Below the pieces are notes generated by a model. That model was given only the letters and a program-made list of their open reading frames with translations, made no database searches and was not told where the DNA came from. A program made the position numbers and the translations under genes. 19,010 nucleotides of DNA, taken from Lachnoclostridium sp. UBA1434. GTDB lineage: Bacteria; Bacillota; Clostridia; Lachnospirales; Lachnospiraceae. Shown here piece after piece: positions 6,847 to 14,459 of this stretch (position 1 is its first letter; each line of letters opens with the position of its first letter). Location: contig DCTS01000111.1 in assembly GCA_002329645.1 (NCBI GenBank), forward strand, positions 19,569-38,578, given 5' to 3'.

Positions 6847-7719
6847 ATGATCAAGACGATCAATCTTAAAAAAAGAAGAAAACCAAACAGATCCAGAGCC
6901 GGTGATGTTTTTGTATATATTGTGCTGGCAGCCTTCGGATGGTTCTTTCTCTTTCCTTTGCTGTTTTCAATTAACAGCGCATTTAAACCCCTGGATGAGA
7001 TTTTCCTGTTCCCTCCGAAGCTGTGGGTTAATAAGCCCACAATGGATAATTTTGCGGACCTGTTCGTGCTTATGGGCAAGACGTGGGTGCCCTTTTCCAG
7101 GTACATATTCAATACCGTATTCATTACAGTGGTTGGAACTCTCGGACATCTGCTGATTGCATCAATGGCAGCATATGTATTATCAAAATATCGTTTCCCG
7201 GGGAACAAGATATTCTTTACTGTTGTAACCACAGCGCTTATGTTTACGCCTCAGGTTCTTCAGATCCCCAATTATCTGGTTATGACAAAGCTTAAATGGG
7301 TTGATACATACTGGGCAATAATAATCCCTGCCTTTGCAACCCCTATCGGACTGTTCCTCATGAAGCAGTTTATGGAGCAGATACCCGATACCCTGATTGA
7401 GGCGGCCAAGGTGGACGGGGCAAAGGAAGTACGTATATATTTCAGGATAATAATGCCTCTGGTAAAGCCCGCTTCATTGACGCTGTCCATCTTTTCCATT
7501 CAAAACCTGTGGAATACCAGGGCATCCAATTTCATATATTCCGAGGAGCTTAAAACCTTGCCCTATGCTCTGGGGCAGATTGTTACGGGCGGTTCGGTAG
7601 CAAGAGCGGGAGTAAGCGCCGCGGTAACACTCTTTATAATGATTGTCCCGCTGCTTTTCTTCATTTTTGCACAGAGTAACATAATAGAAACCATGGCAAG
7701 TTCTGGTATTAAGGAGTGA
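6847..7719 (+). CDS. ABC sugar importer permease (MalG type)
   Basis: This 290-residue membrane protein is the second half of the first permease pair. It has a short basic cytoplasmic N-terminus, a first membrane segment near residues 20-40 and an EAA loop at E185-A186-A187 followed by KVDGAKEVRIYFRIIMP. The C-terminus ends in a family-typical way (SNIIETMASSGIKE). It is separated from the first permease gene by 45 bases containing AAGGGAG as ribosome binding site, and lies only a few bases from the next gene. As with the other permeases here, no ATPase gene accompanies it. Confidence 0.93.
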   Translation: MIKTINLKKRRKPNRSRAGDVFVYIVLAAFGWFFLFPLLFSINSAFKPLDEIFLFPPKLWVNKPTMDNFADLFVLMGKTWVPFSRYIFNTVFITVVGTLGHLLIASMAAYVLSKYRFPGNKIFFTVVTTALMFTPQVLQIPNYLVMTKLKWVDTYWAIIIPAFATPIGLFLMKQFMEQIPDTLIEAAKVDGAKEVRIYFRIIMPLVKPASLTLSIFSIQNLWNTRASNFIYSEELKTLPYALGQIVTGGSVARAGVSAAVTLFIMIVPLLFFIFAQSNIIETMASSGIKE

Positions 7720-7726
7720 GGTGATT

Positions 7727-9238
7727 ATGATGAAGGAATTTATGAAAAAATCCATAGCATGCCTTCTGCTGTTAATCACTGTATTAATACCATCTTCGAG
7801 GGCTTTTGCCAATTCCACCTTTTATACTTACAGCTTTGATTATTACGGCAATGAACTGGAATCACCCGATGCATACACGGCTGAGGATATGCTGATTGGC
7901 TCCATGATGGGTGAGGAGGTAGGCGATTTCGTAAGCCCCAGCGGGATGTTCGTAAGGGATGAGCTAATATACATCGTTGATACGGGCAACAACAGAATAG
8001 TTGTAGTTAACAAGGCCTTCAAGCTGGTAAGGATTATCAAATCGATAATAATTAACGGTGAGGAAAGCTTTTTCAACCAGCCTACCGATGTATTTGTGGA
8101 CAGGAATGGCGACCTTTATATATGCGATAAGCTGAATCAGAGAGTGATACATACAGATAAGGATCTTAATTTCATAAAGCTGTATACCAAGCCTGTGGAC
8201 GAAACAATACTTGAGGGCTCTGACTTCCTTCCCATTAAGTGTGTTGTTGATACCTCGGGAAGAATGTTCCTGATGGCGGGTAATGTCAACAAGGGATTCA
8301 TGCAGTTTGACAAATACGGCAATTTTACGGTATATGTGGGTGCTAATCAGGTTAAAGCCTCCCTGTTTGAGGTTATCAAGAAAAGGCTTATGACGAAGGA
8401 ACAGAGGGAGAGGATGATCCTGTTCGTACCTACCGAGTACAGCAATATTGCCATTGATAAGGATAATTTCCTGTATGCAACAACAACAACCTTCAATGAC
8501 GGTGATCTTCGAAATAACCCGGGCAAGGTTAATCCTATAAGAAAGCTTAATTCATTGGGTACTGATATACTAATCAGAAACGGTTATTTCTATCCTGTCG
8601 GTGATTTATCCTGGGGTTCCGGAGGAGATGTAAGCGGAGCATCCAGATTTGAGGATATTACCGCACTGGATAATGATATATATATGGCTATAGACCGTAT
8701 AAGAGGCAGGGTGTTTGCCTATGACTTCCAGGGCAATATGCTGTATGCCTTTGGCGGACTTGGCAATAAAATGGGATATTTCGAATATCCTTCGGCAATA
8801 GAGCATATGGGCAGCGACATATTGGTGCTGGATTACAAGGCAGGCTCTGTTACCAGGTTCACTCTTACGGAATACGGTGATTATATTAACAAGGCGCTTG
8901 CTCTCTATAAGGAAGGCAGATATGATGACTCTGCAGAGTATTGGGAGAAGGTCCTGCATCTTAACGGTAATTATGACCTGGCATATATAGGTATCGGGCG
9001 CGCACTGCTCAGAAAGGGCGAATATGCTGAAGCAATGAAATACTTTAAGAGCAAGATCGATATTAATAATTACTCGAAAGCCTTTCAGCAATACCGTAAG
9101 ATTTGGGTTGAGGAGAATATTGGTTATCTTGTGGGAGGCTTCATAGTCCTTCTGATATTGCCCAAGGTTGTCAGGCTAATAAGGAAGCTTATCAAAGGGG
9201 GTGCTGCAAGTAATGAGCGTAAGAACTCTGGTCAATAA
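7727..9238 (+). CDS. Secreted NHL-repeat beta-propeller protein with TPR segment and C-terminal membrane anchor
   Basis: This protein has about 503 residues. It begins with a signal peptide (MKKSIACLLLLITVLIPSSRAFA, cleavage before NST). Residues about 60-380 contain NHL-type propeller blades: SPSGMFVRDELIYIVDTGNN, QPTDVFVDRNGDLYICD, then YSNIAIDKDNFLYA and YPSAIEHMGSDILVLD. Residues about 385-455 form a pair of TPR-like helical hairpins (ALYKEGRYDDSAEYWEKVL, then ALLRKGEYAEAMKYFKSKI). A hydrophobic segment at about 465-482 followed by basic residues anchors the C-terminus, leaving propeller and TPR outside the cell. Such parts normally mediate protein-protein or ligand contacts, so a scaffold role in a surface complex is plausible but unproven. 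The start is ATG 7727 or 7730; both fit GAGGTGAT at 7718-7725, whereas GTG 7721 lies inside that site. The gene overlaps the next by 26 bases. Confidence 0.82.
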   Translation: MMKEFMKKSIACLLLLITVLIPSSRAFANSTFYTYSFDYYGNELESPDAYTAEDMLIGSMMGEEVGDFVSPSGMFVRDELIYIVDTGNNRIVVVNKAFKLVRIIKSIIINGEESFFNQPTDVFVDRNGDLYICDKLNQRVIHTDKDLNFIKLYTKPVDETILEGSDFLPIKCVVDTSGRMFLMAGNVNKGFMQFDKYGNFTVYVGANQVKASLFEVIKKRLMTKEQRERMILFVPTEYSNIAIDKDNFLYATTTTFNDGDLRNNPGKVNPIRKLNSLGTDILIRNGYFYPVGDLSWGSGGDVSGASRFEDITALDNDIYMAIDRIRGRVFAYDFQGNMLYAFGGLGNKMGYFEYPSAIEHMGSDILVLDYKAGSVTRFTLTEYGDYINKALALYKEGRYDDSAEYWEKVLHLNGNYDLAYIGIGRALLRKGEYAEAMKYFKSKIDINNYSKAFQQYRKIWVEENIGYLVGGFIVLLILPKVVRLIRKLIKGGAASNERKNSGQ

Positions 9239-9875
9239 AAACAGGCTGTTGCATCTTGGAAAAACCTTAAGGTTTAGCCTCCATTGTATATTCAGGCCGT
9301 TTGACGGCTTTTGGGACCTGACTCATGAGGGCAGGGGATCTATAGGGGCAGCCAATATTATACTTATCCTATGCGTACTGACTCAGGTATGGACCTGGAC
9401 ATATTCCAGCTTCATTTTCTATTGGCCCCAATGGGAATATTTCAACCTGTTCATGCAGATTTTGCCTTCGGTCGTCCTGTTTTTAACATGGTGTATTGCA
9501 AATTGGAGCCTTACAACACTTATGGACGGCAAGGGTAAGCTAAAGCATATATATATGGCAACGGCTTATGCCCTTACCCCTTATCCGTTGATAAGAATAC
9601 CGATGATCTTCCTTTCGCATGTTCTTACTGTTGATGAAGTTGCATTCTATATGGTGTTTTATAACTTGTCCAGTTATTGGTGCGTACTTTTGGTTGTATG
9701 CGCAATGATGATGATACATGACTTTTCATTCGGCAAGGCGATATTTACCTGCCTGGCAACGATTGTTGCCATGATGATAATTATATTCCTTATAATCATG
9801 TTCTTTAGCCTGATTACGCAAAGCTTCGGATACTTCATATCATTATATAAAGAAATTGCATTCAGACTCTATTGA
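9213..9875 (+). CDS. Yip1 family integral membrane protein
   Basis: This 220-residue protein has a soluble N-terminus carrying FRPFDGFWDLTHEGRGSI, typical of the entry to a bacterial Yip1 domain. About five membrane segments follow, near residues 45-66, 78-100, 113-138, 144-168 and 175-203. YALTPYPLI at 119-127 is another Yip1-like landmark. Bacterial members have no settled biochemical role. The start is taken as ATG 9213, because AGGGGGTG (9196-9203) precedes it at good spacing; GTG 9201 falls inside that site. The gene starts within the end of the propeller/TPR gene, which points to translational coupling and joint function in the membrane. Base composition matches its neighbours. Confidence 0.8.
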   Translation: MSVRTLVNKNRLLHLGKTLRFSLHCIFRPFDGFWDLTHEGRGSIGAANIILILCVLTQVWTWTYSSFIFYWPQWEYFNLFMQILPSVVLFLTWCIANWSLTTLMDGKGKLKHIYMATAYALTPYPLIRIPMIFLSHVLTVDEVAFYMVFYNLSSYWCVLLVVCAMMMIHDFSFGKAIFTCLATIVAMMIIIFLIIMFFSLITQSFGYFISLYKEIAFRLY

Positions 9876-9901
9876 TAATGCTGAAGGAGAGGAGATAGAC
9901 A

Positions 9902-12430
9902 ATGAAAAAAGTTAAAATTATTCTGTTGTTTGTACTAATCGTCCTTTTGCCGGGGGCTTCTGCATGCAAGAAGAAAGCTGTTGAAGAGGAGCTTGATATA
10001 CATTCCTATGATGAGCTGGATGCAAATGAATTGATTATAGCAAATGACGAACTTGAACTTCACTTTGACCCCGAGACAACCCACTTTTACGTCGTTGTTA
10101 AGGATACGGGATATATATGGTATTCCAATCCCCAGGATGTGGCAGCCGGTGCGCCCGGGACAAATGATCTGGGTTCGACGCTGACCCTCAGGTATTCTAC
10201 GATATCTACCAGTGCAACAATGATGGATAATAATGCATATAGTATAAAAAAGGGCAATTATTCATATTCGCTGTTGGGGGATAACGGTATTGAGGTTAAT
10301 TATACCATAGCAGATTTGGAAAAGATCTATCTGTTCCCGCGTGCCGTACCTGAATCCAGATTCAAGCAGTATTATGACAAGATGGAAAAATCCATGCAGA
10401 GGCAGGTTTCAGAATATTATAAAAAGTATGACATTAATAAGGTACGTGAAGGTGAAGACAAGGATGAGCTTTTAAAGAAATATCCGGATTACGCCAATGA
10501 GATTATATATGAGTTGAGAGAGCTTAATAATACTGCTCTGAAACTAAGGATCGAGGATGCGTTTGTTGCAGCAGGTTATACATTGGAGGATTATGAGGCT
10601 GATTTGGCACGATATTCGACAACTATTACAAGCTCGAAGCCTCAATTCAATGTGACAGTACAGTATTTTCTGGAAGACAAGGGCCTGGTTGTAAAGGTTC
10701 CTATGGAAAAAATTGTGTTTAAGGAGAGCTATCCCTTAGTTGAGCTGAGGGTGCTGCCATACTTCGGCGCTGGAGGCCTGACAGCCGATGGTTTTCTGTT
10801 CATACCCGACGGATCCGGAGCTATCATAAATTTCAATAACGGGAAACAAAGCCAGAGAATGTATAAGAGTGATATGTACGGATGGGATTATGCCATATCC
10901 AGGGATGCGGTAAAGGATGAAACAAGAGCGAACATGCCCATTTTTGGAATTAGCAACGGCTCTTCCTCATTCATTTGTACGCTTGAGGAGGGCAGCTCCT
11001 ATGCGTTTCTTGAGGCTGATGTAAGCGGTCGTATGCATGACTATAATTATGCATGCTCAAATTACTATATGATACATAATGAAATGCTGGATATATCCGC
11101 CAAGTCCACAACTTCGGTCAGGATGTTCCAGAAGGAGCTTCCTTCGGAAGCTTTATCCCAGAGATATACCTTCCTTGACACGTCTGATTATTCATCAATG
11201 GCTGTGGCTTACCGGGAATACCTGATGGATATGTATCCGCAGTTGAAGAAAAGGACTGAAGCCGGTGTGCCTGTTGCAGTAGAGTTAATCGGAGCGGTAG
11301 ACCGGACCAGACATGTAATGGGAATACCGACCAGACAGCCTGATGAACTGACTTCATATAAGGAAGCCAGAGGGATTGTGGAAGAGCTGTTAAGCTATGG
11401 AATGACCAATTTAAGCATAAAATATAACGGCTGGTTCAACGACGGGATACTGCATGACGCTCCCAACAAGGTAAAACTGATTTCCGAGCTGGGAAGCAAG
11501 AAGGACTTTAAGAACCTTGTAAACTACACAAGTGAAAACGGAGTAAATCTGTATCTGGAAGCCACCTTCCAATTTGTCTATAACAATTCGATTTTTGACA
11601 ATTTTATGAGGATCAGGGACGGTGCAAAATATGTCAACCGCAAGATTGTTGATTTGATGCCATACAGCCCTATCTTCTACGGGAAGGCTGACTGGCTGTA
11701 TGAATATAACCTGGCCAAGCCGGGGTATTATCTGAAGAATATTGATGCATATGCCGAAGGAATTGAAAAGCTTGGAGTGAAAAACATAGCCTTTACCGAT
11801 ATAGGCAAGACGCTCAGTGCAGATTATGATGACAAGAAGGAGGTTTCCAGGGAAGCTGTGAAGAACCTCCAAACGGAAAAGCTTTCGCAGCTATATGAGG
11901 ATGGTTACGGTATGATGCTGAATAATGCGAATATGTATGCAATACCTTATGCCGACTTCATAGTGGATGTTAATCTGTCAAGCAAGCGCTATAACCTGGT
12001 AGATGAAGAGATACCGTTTATGGAGATAGTCCTGCATGGCCTTGTACCTTATGCAGGAACCGCAATTAACCTGGCATCCGATTATGAAAGGAATTTGCTT
12101 AAGACCGCAGAGTACGGTGCCGGATTATACTACATATTCATGGATGCGGATAACTTTGAGCTGGCGAACAGCCGCTACACCAAATATTTCTCCTCCGACT
12201 TCAATAACTGGGCTGAGGATACCAGGGAGTTGTACAATAAGATGCAGACCGATTTTGGTCACTTGTACAACCAGTACATTACCGAACACCGGAAGCTTGA
12301 TAAGGGAGTATACATGACAGCATATGAAGATGGCACCAGGGTTATAGTTAACTACAATGAAAGTGCGTACTCCTACAATAATAAAGAAATACCGGCTAAG
12401 GATTATATCGTGGAAGGAGGGGGGCAATAA
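9902..12430 (+). CDS. DUF5696 family lipoprotein, glycosidase-like
   Basis: This is an 842-residue exported protein. The signal peptide ends in PGASAC, so C22 is probably lipidated; the -3 position is Ala rather than Leu, a weak lipobox. Residues about 42-450 are rich in beta strands, with a helical insert at 150-235 containing charged repeats. They resemble the N-terminal beta-sandwich of large glycosidases (LTADGFLFIPDGSGAI at 293-308). Residues about 455-780 look like a TIM barrel: LSIKYNGWFNDG (504-515), VNLYLEATF (548-556), NIAFTDIG (628-635) and YGMMLNNANMYAI (669-681). D514, E553 and D633 sit near strand ends and are candidate catalytic residues. From memory, DUF5696 proteins often accompany sugar ABC transporters. 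The gene shares one base with the next permease gene, and a strong AAGGAGG site for that gene lies in its last codons. No activity is established to my knowledge. Confidence 0.78.
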   Translation: MKKVKIILLFVLIVLLPGASACKKKAVEEELDIHSYDELDANELIIANDELELHFDPETTHFYVVVKDTGYIWYSNPQDVAAGAPGTNDLGSTLTLRYSTISTSATMMDNNAYSIKKGNYSYSLLGDNGIEVNYTIADLEKIYLFPRAVPESRFKQYYDKMEKSMQRQVSEYYKKYDINKVREGEDKDELLKKYPDYANEIIYELRELNNTALKLRIEDAFVAAGYTLEDYEADLARYSTTITSSKPQFNVTVQYFLEDKGLVVKVPMEKIVFKESYPLVELRVLPYFGAGGLTADGFLFIPDGSGAIINFNNGKQSQRMYKSDMYGWDYAISRDAVKDETRANMPIFGISNGSSSFICTLEEGSSYAFLEADVSGRMHDYNYACSNYYMIHNEMLDISAKSTTSVRMFQKELPSEALSQRYTFLDTSDYSSMAVAYREYLMDMYPQLKKRTEAGVPVAVELIGAVDRTRHVMGIPTRQPDELTSYKEARGIVEELLSYGMTNLSIKYNGWFNDGILHDAPNKVKLISELGSKKDFKNLVNYTSENGVNLYLEATFQFVYNNSIFDNFMRIRDGAKYVNRKIVDLMPYSPIFYGKADWLYEYNLAKPGYYLKNIDAYAEGIEKLGVKNIAFTDIGKTLSADYDDKKEVSREAVKNLQTEKLSQLYEDGYGMMLNNANMYAIPYADFIVDVNLSSKRYNLVDEEIPFMEIVLHGLVPYAGTAINLASDYERNLLKTAEYGAGLYYIFMDADNFELANSRYTKYFSSDFNNWAEDTRELYNKMQTDFGHLYNQYITEHRKLDKGVYMTAYEDGTRVIVNYNESAYSYNNKEIPAKDYIVEGGGQ

Positions 12431-13377
12431 TGAAACAGGGTACAAAACAGACAACAAGGCAGCAGCCAAAGAAACCGGTTAAGCATAAGAAGCCAAAGAG
12501 TATGGCATTCAAGAACGGTGTAACCGGCTACCTGTATATTTTGCCGTTTGCTATAGGCTTTCTTGCATTTTTACTGGTCCCGCTTATGCAGTCACTGCGC
12601 ATGGCTTTTTGCAGCGTAGGGTTTGACGGGGGTATGACCTTTAAATTTGTCGGAGTTGATAATTTTAAATGGGCCTTCACCGTAGATCCCAATTTTGTGC
12701 AGAATATGATTGGCGAGCTGCTTCAGATGGCATATACCGTACCGTCGATTATTATATTCAGCTTCTTCATAGCAGTTGTACTTAATCAGGACTTTAAGGG
12801 CAGGGGTCTGATCCGTGCAATATTCTTCCTGCCGGTTATTCTGTCCTCCGGTGTATTGGTGGGTATTGAAACCAACAATCAGCTTATGGCGGACCTTAAG
12901 GATGTTATAGCTGAGAGCTCCAACCTTACCAGCATCACGGATGTTGTAAAAAGTATGTTCCTGGCTGAAGGCGAATCCCTGGGGCCGATAAATTACGTTT
13001 TTGATGCTGTGGATCGTGTTTATGATATAGCGATATCTTCAGGCATACAGATAATTATATTCCTGTCCGGGCTTCAGACAATATCACCAAGTATGTTTGA
13101 AGCAGCTAAGATAGAAGGAGCCACAGCCTGGGAGACCTTCTGGAAAATAACCTTCCCAATGATCAGCTCCCTAATTCTTGTAAATGTGATATATTCCATT
13201 ATCGATTTCTTTGTGAGATCGGATAATGAAGTAATGGATCAAATTAAGCAGGTAATGGTAATTGATATTAAGTACGGCAGAAGCTCGGCTATGGCATGGA
13301 CGTATTTTGCGGTAATAGCGGTGATTATATCTGTCGTATCACTGATTATTTCAAAGAAGGTATACTATTATGATTAA
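12430..13377 (+). CDS. ABC sugar importer permease (MalF/UgpA type), second importer
   Basis: This 315-residue protein has a strongly basic cytoplasmic N-terminus (residues 1-29) and several membrane segments, the first at about 32-56. The EAA loop is E224-A225-A226 followed by KIEGATAWETFWKITFP. The extracellular loop at about 147-198 is divergent from common MalF-type permeases: it lacks the usual aromatic-rich segment ending in G-x-x-N and instead holds charged helices. The start ATG overlaps the TAA of the DUF5696 gene by one base, and the stop lies inside the next permease gene. The three genes are therefore likely co-translated. It belongs to the second permease pair. Confidence 0.9.
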   Translation: MKQGTKQTTRQQPKKPVKHKKPKSMAFKNGVTGYLYILPFAIGFLAFLLVPLMQSLRMAFCSVGFDGGMTFKFVGVDNFKWAFTVDPNFVQNMIGELLQMAYTVPSIIIFSFFIAVVLNQDFKGRGLIRAIFFLPVILSSGVLVGIETNNQLMADLKDVIAESSNLTSITDVVKSMFLAEGESLGPINYVFDAVDRVYDIAISSGIQIIIFLSGLQTISPSMFEAAKIEGATAWETFWKITFPMISSLILVNVIYSIIDFFVRSDNEVMDQIKQVMVIDIKYGRSSAMAWTYFAVIAVIISVVSLIISKKVYYYD

Positions 13378-14413
13378 GACGATAAAACTTCCATTTAATC
13401 GAAAGAAAAAGGTCAAACATGTTAAGAATCAATCCTTCAGCAGCTTTTGGGAAAGGAACAAATTATCCAATAACTATTTGCTTAAGCGAAGGATAGGAAC
13501 CGGCGTCTTTAAATTTTGCAGGGGTATTATGCTGTTTGGCCTGGCCTTCCTGATACTGCAGCCAATCTTAAGCAAGCTGTCCGTAAGCTTTATGCTTGAA
13601 AGGGATTTGTATGATGCCACTATCATAAACATTCCGAGGAACTGGACAACAGACAACTATGAGATGGCATCCAGACTTATGAATTATCGCCATGGTCTCA
13701 TTAATACCTTATGGATATCCCTTGTGGTTGCCCTTGTGCAGCTTGCATCTACAACTTTGGTGGGATATGGCTTCGCAAGATATAATTTCCCCGGTAAGAA
13801 AATCTGGTTTGCAGCGGTAATCCTGTCAATTGTAATACCTCCGCAGACTTTACTTACCGCTCTTTATCTGAACTTTAAATACTTTGACATATTTGGAATA
13901 ATAAAGGCAATCAAGGGTCAACCGATTAACATGCTGGGTTCCATATGGCCTTATCTGATGATAAGTGCCGGCTGCATGGGACTTAAGAACGGATTGTATG
14001 TGTTCATGCTAAGGCAGTATTTCAGGAATGTTCCGAAGGAGCTTGAGGAGGCGGCATATGTGGACGGCTGCGGCAAATTTAAAACCTTCCTGGTTATCAT
14101 GCTGCCGGATGCAAGACCTATGCTTACGTCAATATTCCTGTTTGCTTATGTATGGCAGTGGACGGATACCTTTTATGCATCATTCTTCCTTGACAGGTTC
14201 GGATTATTGTCAAATGCAGTTGGGGGACTGGGTGACAAACTGAACAGCTATATACAGCAAATAACCAACAGGGTGCAAATTCCTTCCATCGGATATACGC
14301 AGTGTATAATTTCAACCGGTACGCTTATGGTAATTGCTCCGTTGATAATTATCTACTTAATTGCTCAAAAGGGTTTTGTGGAGAGCATTGCGCAGGCGGG
14401 TATAAAAATGTAG
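13370..14413 (+). CDS. ABC sugar importer permease (MalG type), second importer
   Basis: This 347-residue protein is longer than usual because of an N-terminal basic cytoplasmic extension of about 45 residues before the first membrane segment (about 48-70). The EAA loop is E227-A228-A229 followed by YVDGCGKFKTFLVIMLP. The C-terminus ends GFVESIAQAGIKM as expected for the family. It overlaps the preceding permease gene by 8 bases, with AAGAAGG as ribosome binding site inside that gene. It completes the second permease pair, whose binding protein is encoded just downstream. Confidence 0.92.
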   Translation: MIKTIKLPFNRKKKVKHVKNQSFSSFWERNKLSNNYLLKRRIGTGVFKFCRGIMLFGLAFLILQPILSKLSVSFMLERDLYDATIINIPRNWTTDNYEMASRLMNYRHGLINTLWISLVVALVQLASTTLVGYGFARYNFPGKKIWFAAVILSIVIPPQTLLTALYLNFKYFDIFGIIKAIKGQPINMLGSIWPYLMISAGCMGLKNGLYVFMLRQYFRNVPKELEEAAYVDGCGKFKTFLVIMLPDARPMLTSIFLFAYVWQWTDTFYASFFLDRFGLLSNAVGGLGDKLNSYIQQITNRVQIPSIGYTQCIISTGTLMVIAPLIIIYLIAQKGFVESIAQAGIKM

Positions 14414-14418
14414 CAATA

Positions 14419-14442
14419 ATAAAATGGGCTTAACCATTTTAT
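14419..14442 (+). promoter_or_regulatory. Intercistronic stem-loop before the second solute-binding protein gene
   Basis: The perfect 9-bp arms ATAAAATGG (14419-14427) and CCATTTTAT (14434-14442) enclose a 6-base loop. The stem has only two G-C pairs and no following T-run, so it is not a terminator. It lies directly between a permease gene and a solute-binding protein gene, a position where stem-loops in other importer operons shield the binding-protein mRNA and raise its level. Confidence 0.5.
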
Positions 14443-14459
14443 ATAAAAGGGGGAAAAAT

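Noticed and set aside
7474..7818. Minus-strand reading frame across the permease 2 / propeller gene junction
   Set aside because: It is antisense to two supported genes and to the signal peptide of the propeller protein, with no recognisable features.
9201..9212. GTG 9201 as the Yip1 start
   Set aside because: It falls inside the ribosome binding site AGGGGGTG; ATG 9213 is correctly spaced from it.
14424..14459. ATG 14424 as the start of the second binding protein
   Set aside because: It lies within a stem-loop, has no ribosome binding site, and would put 12 extra residues in front of a normal lipoprotein signal peptide.
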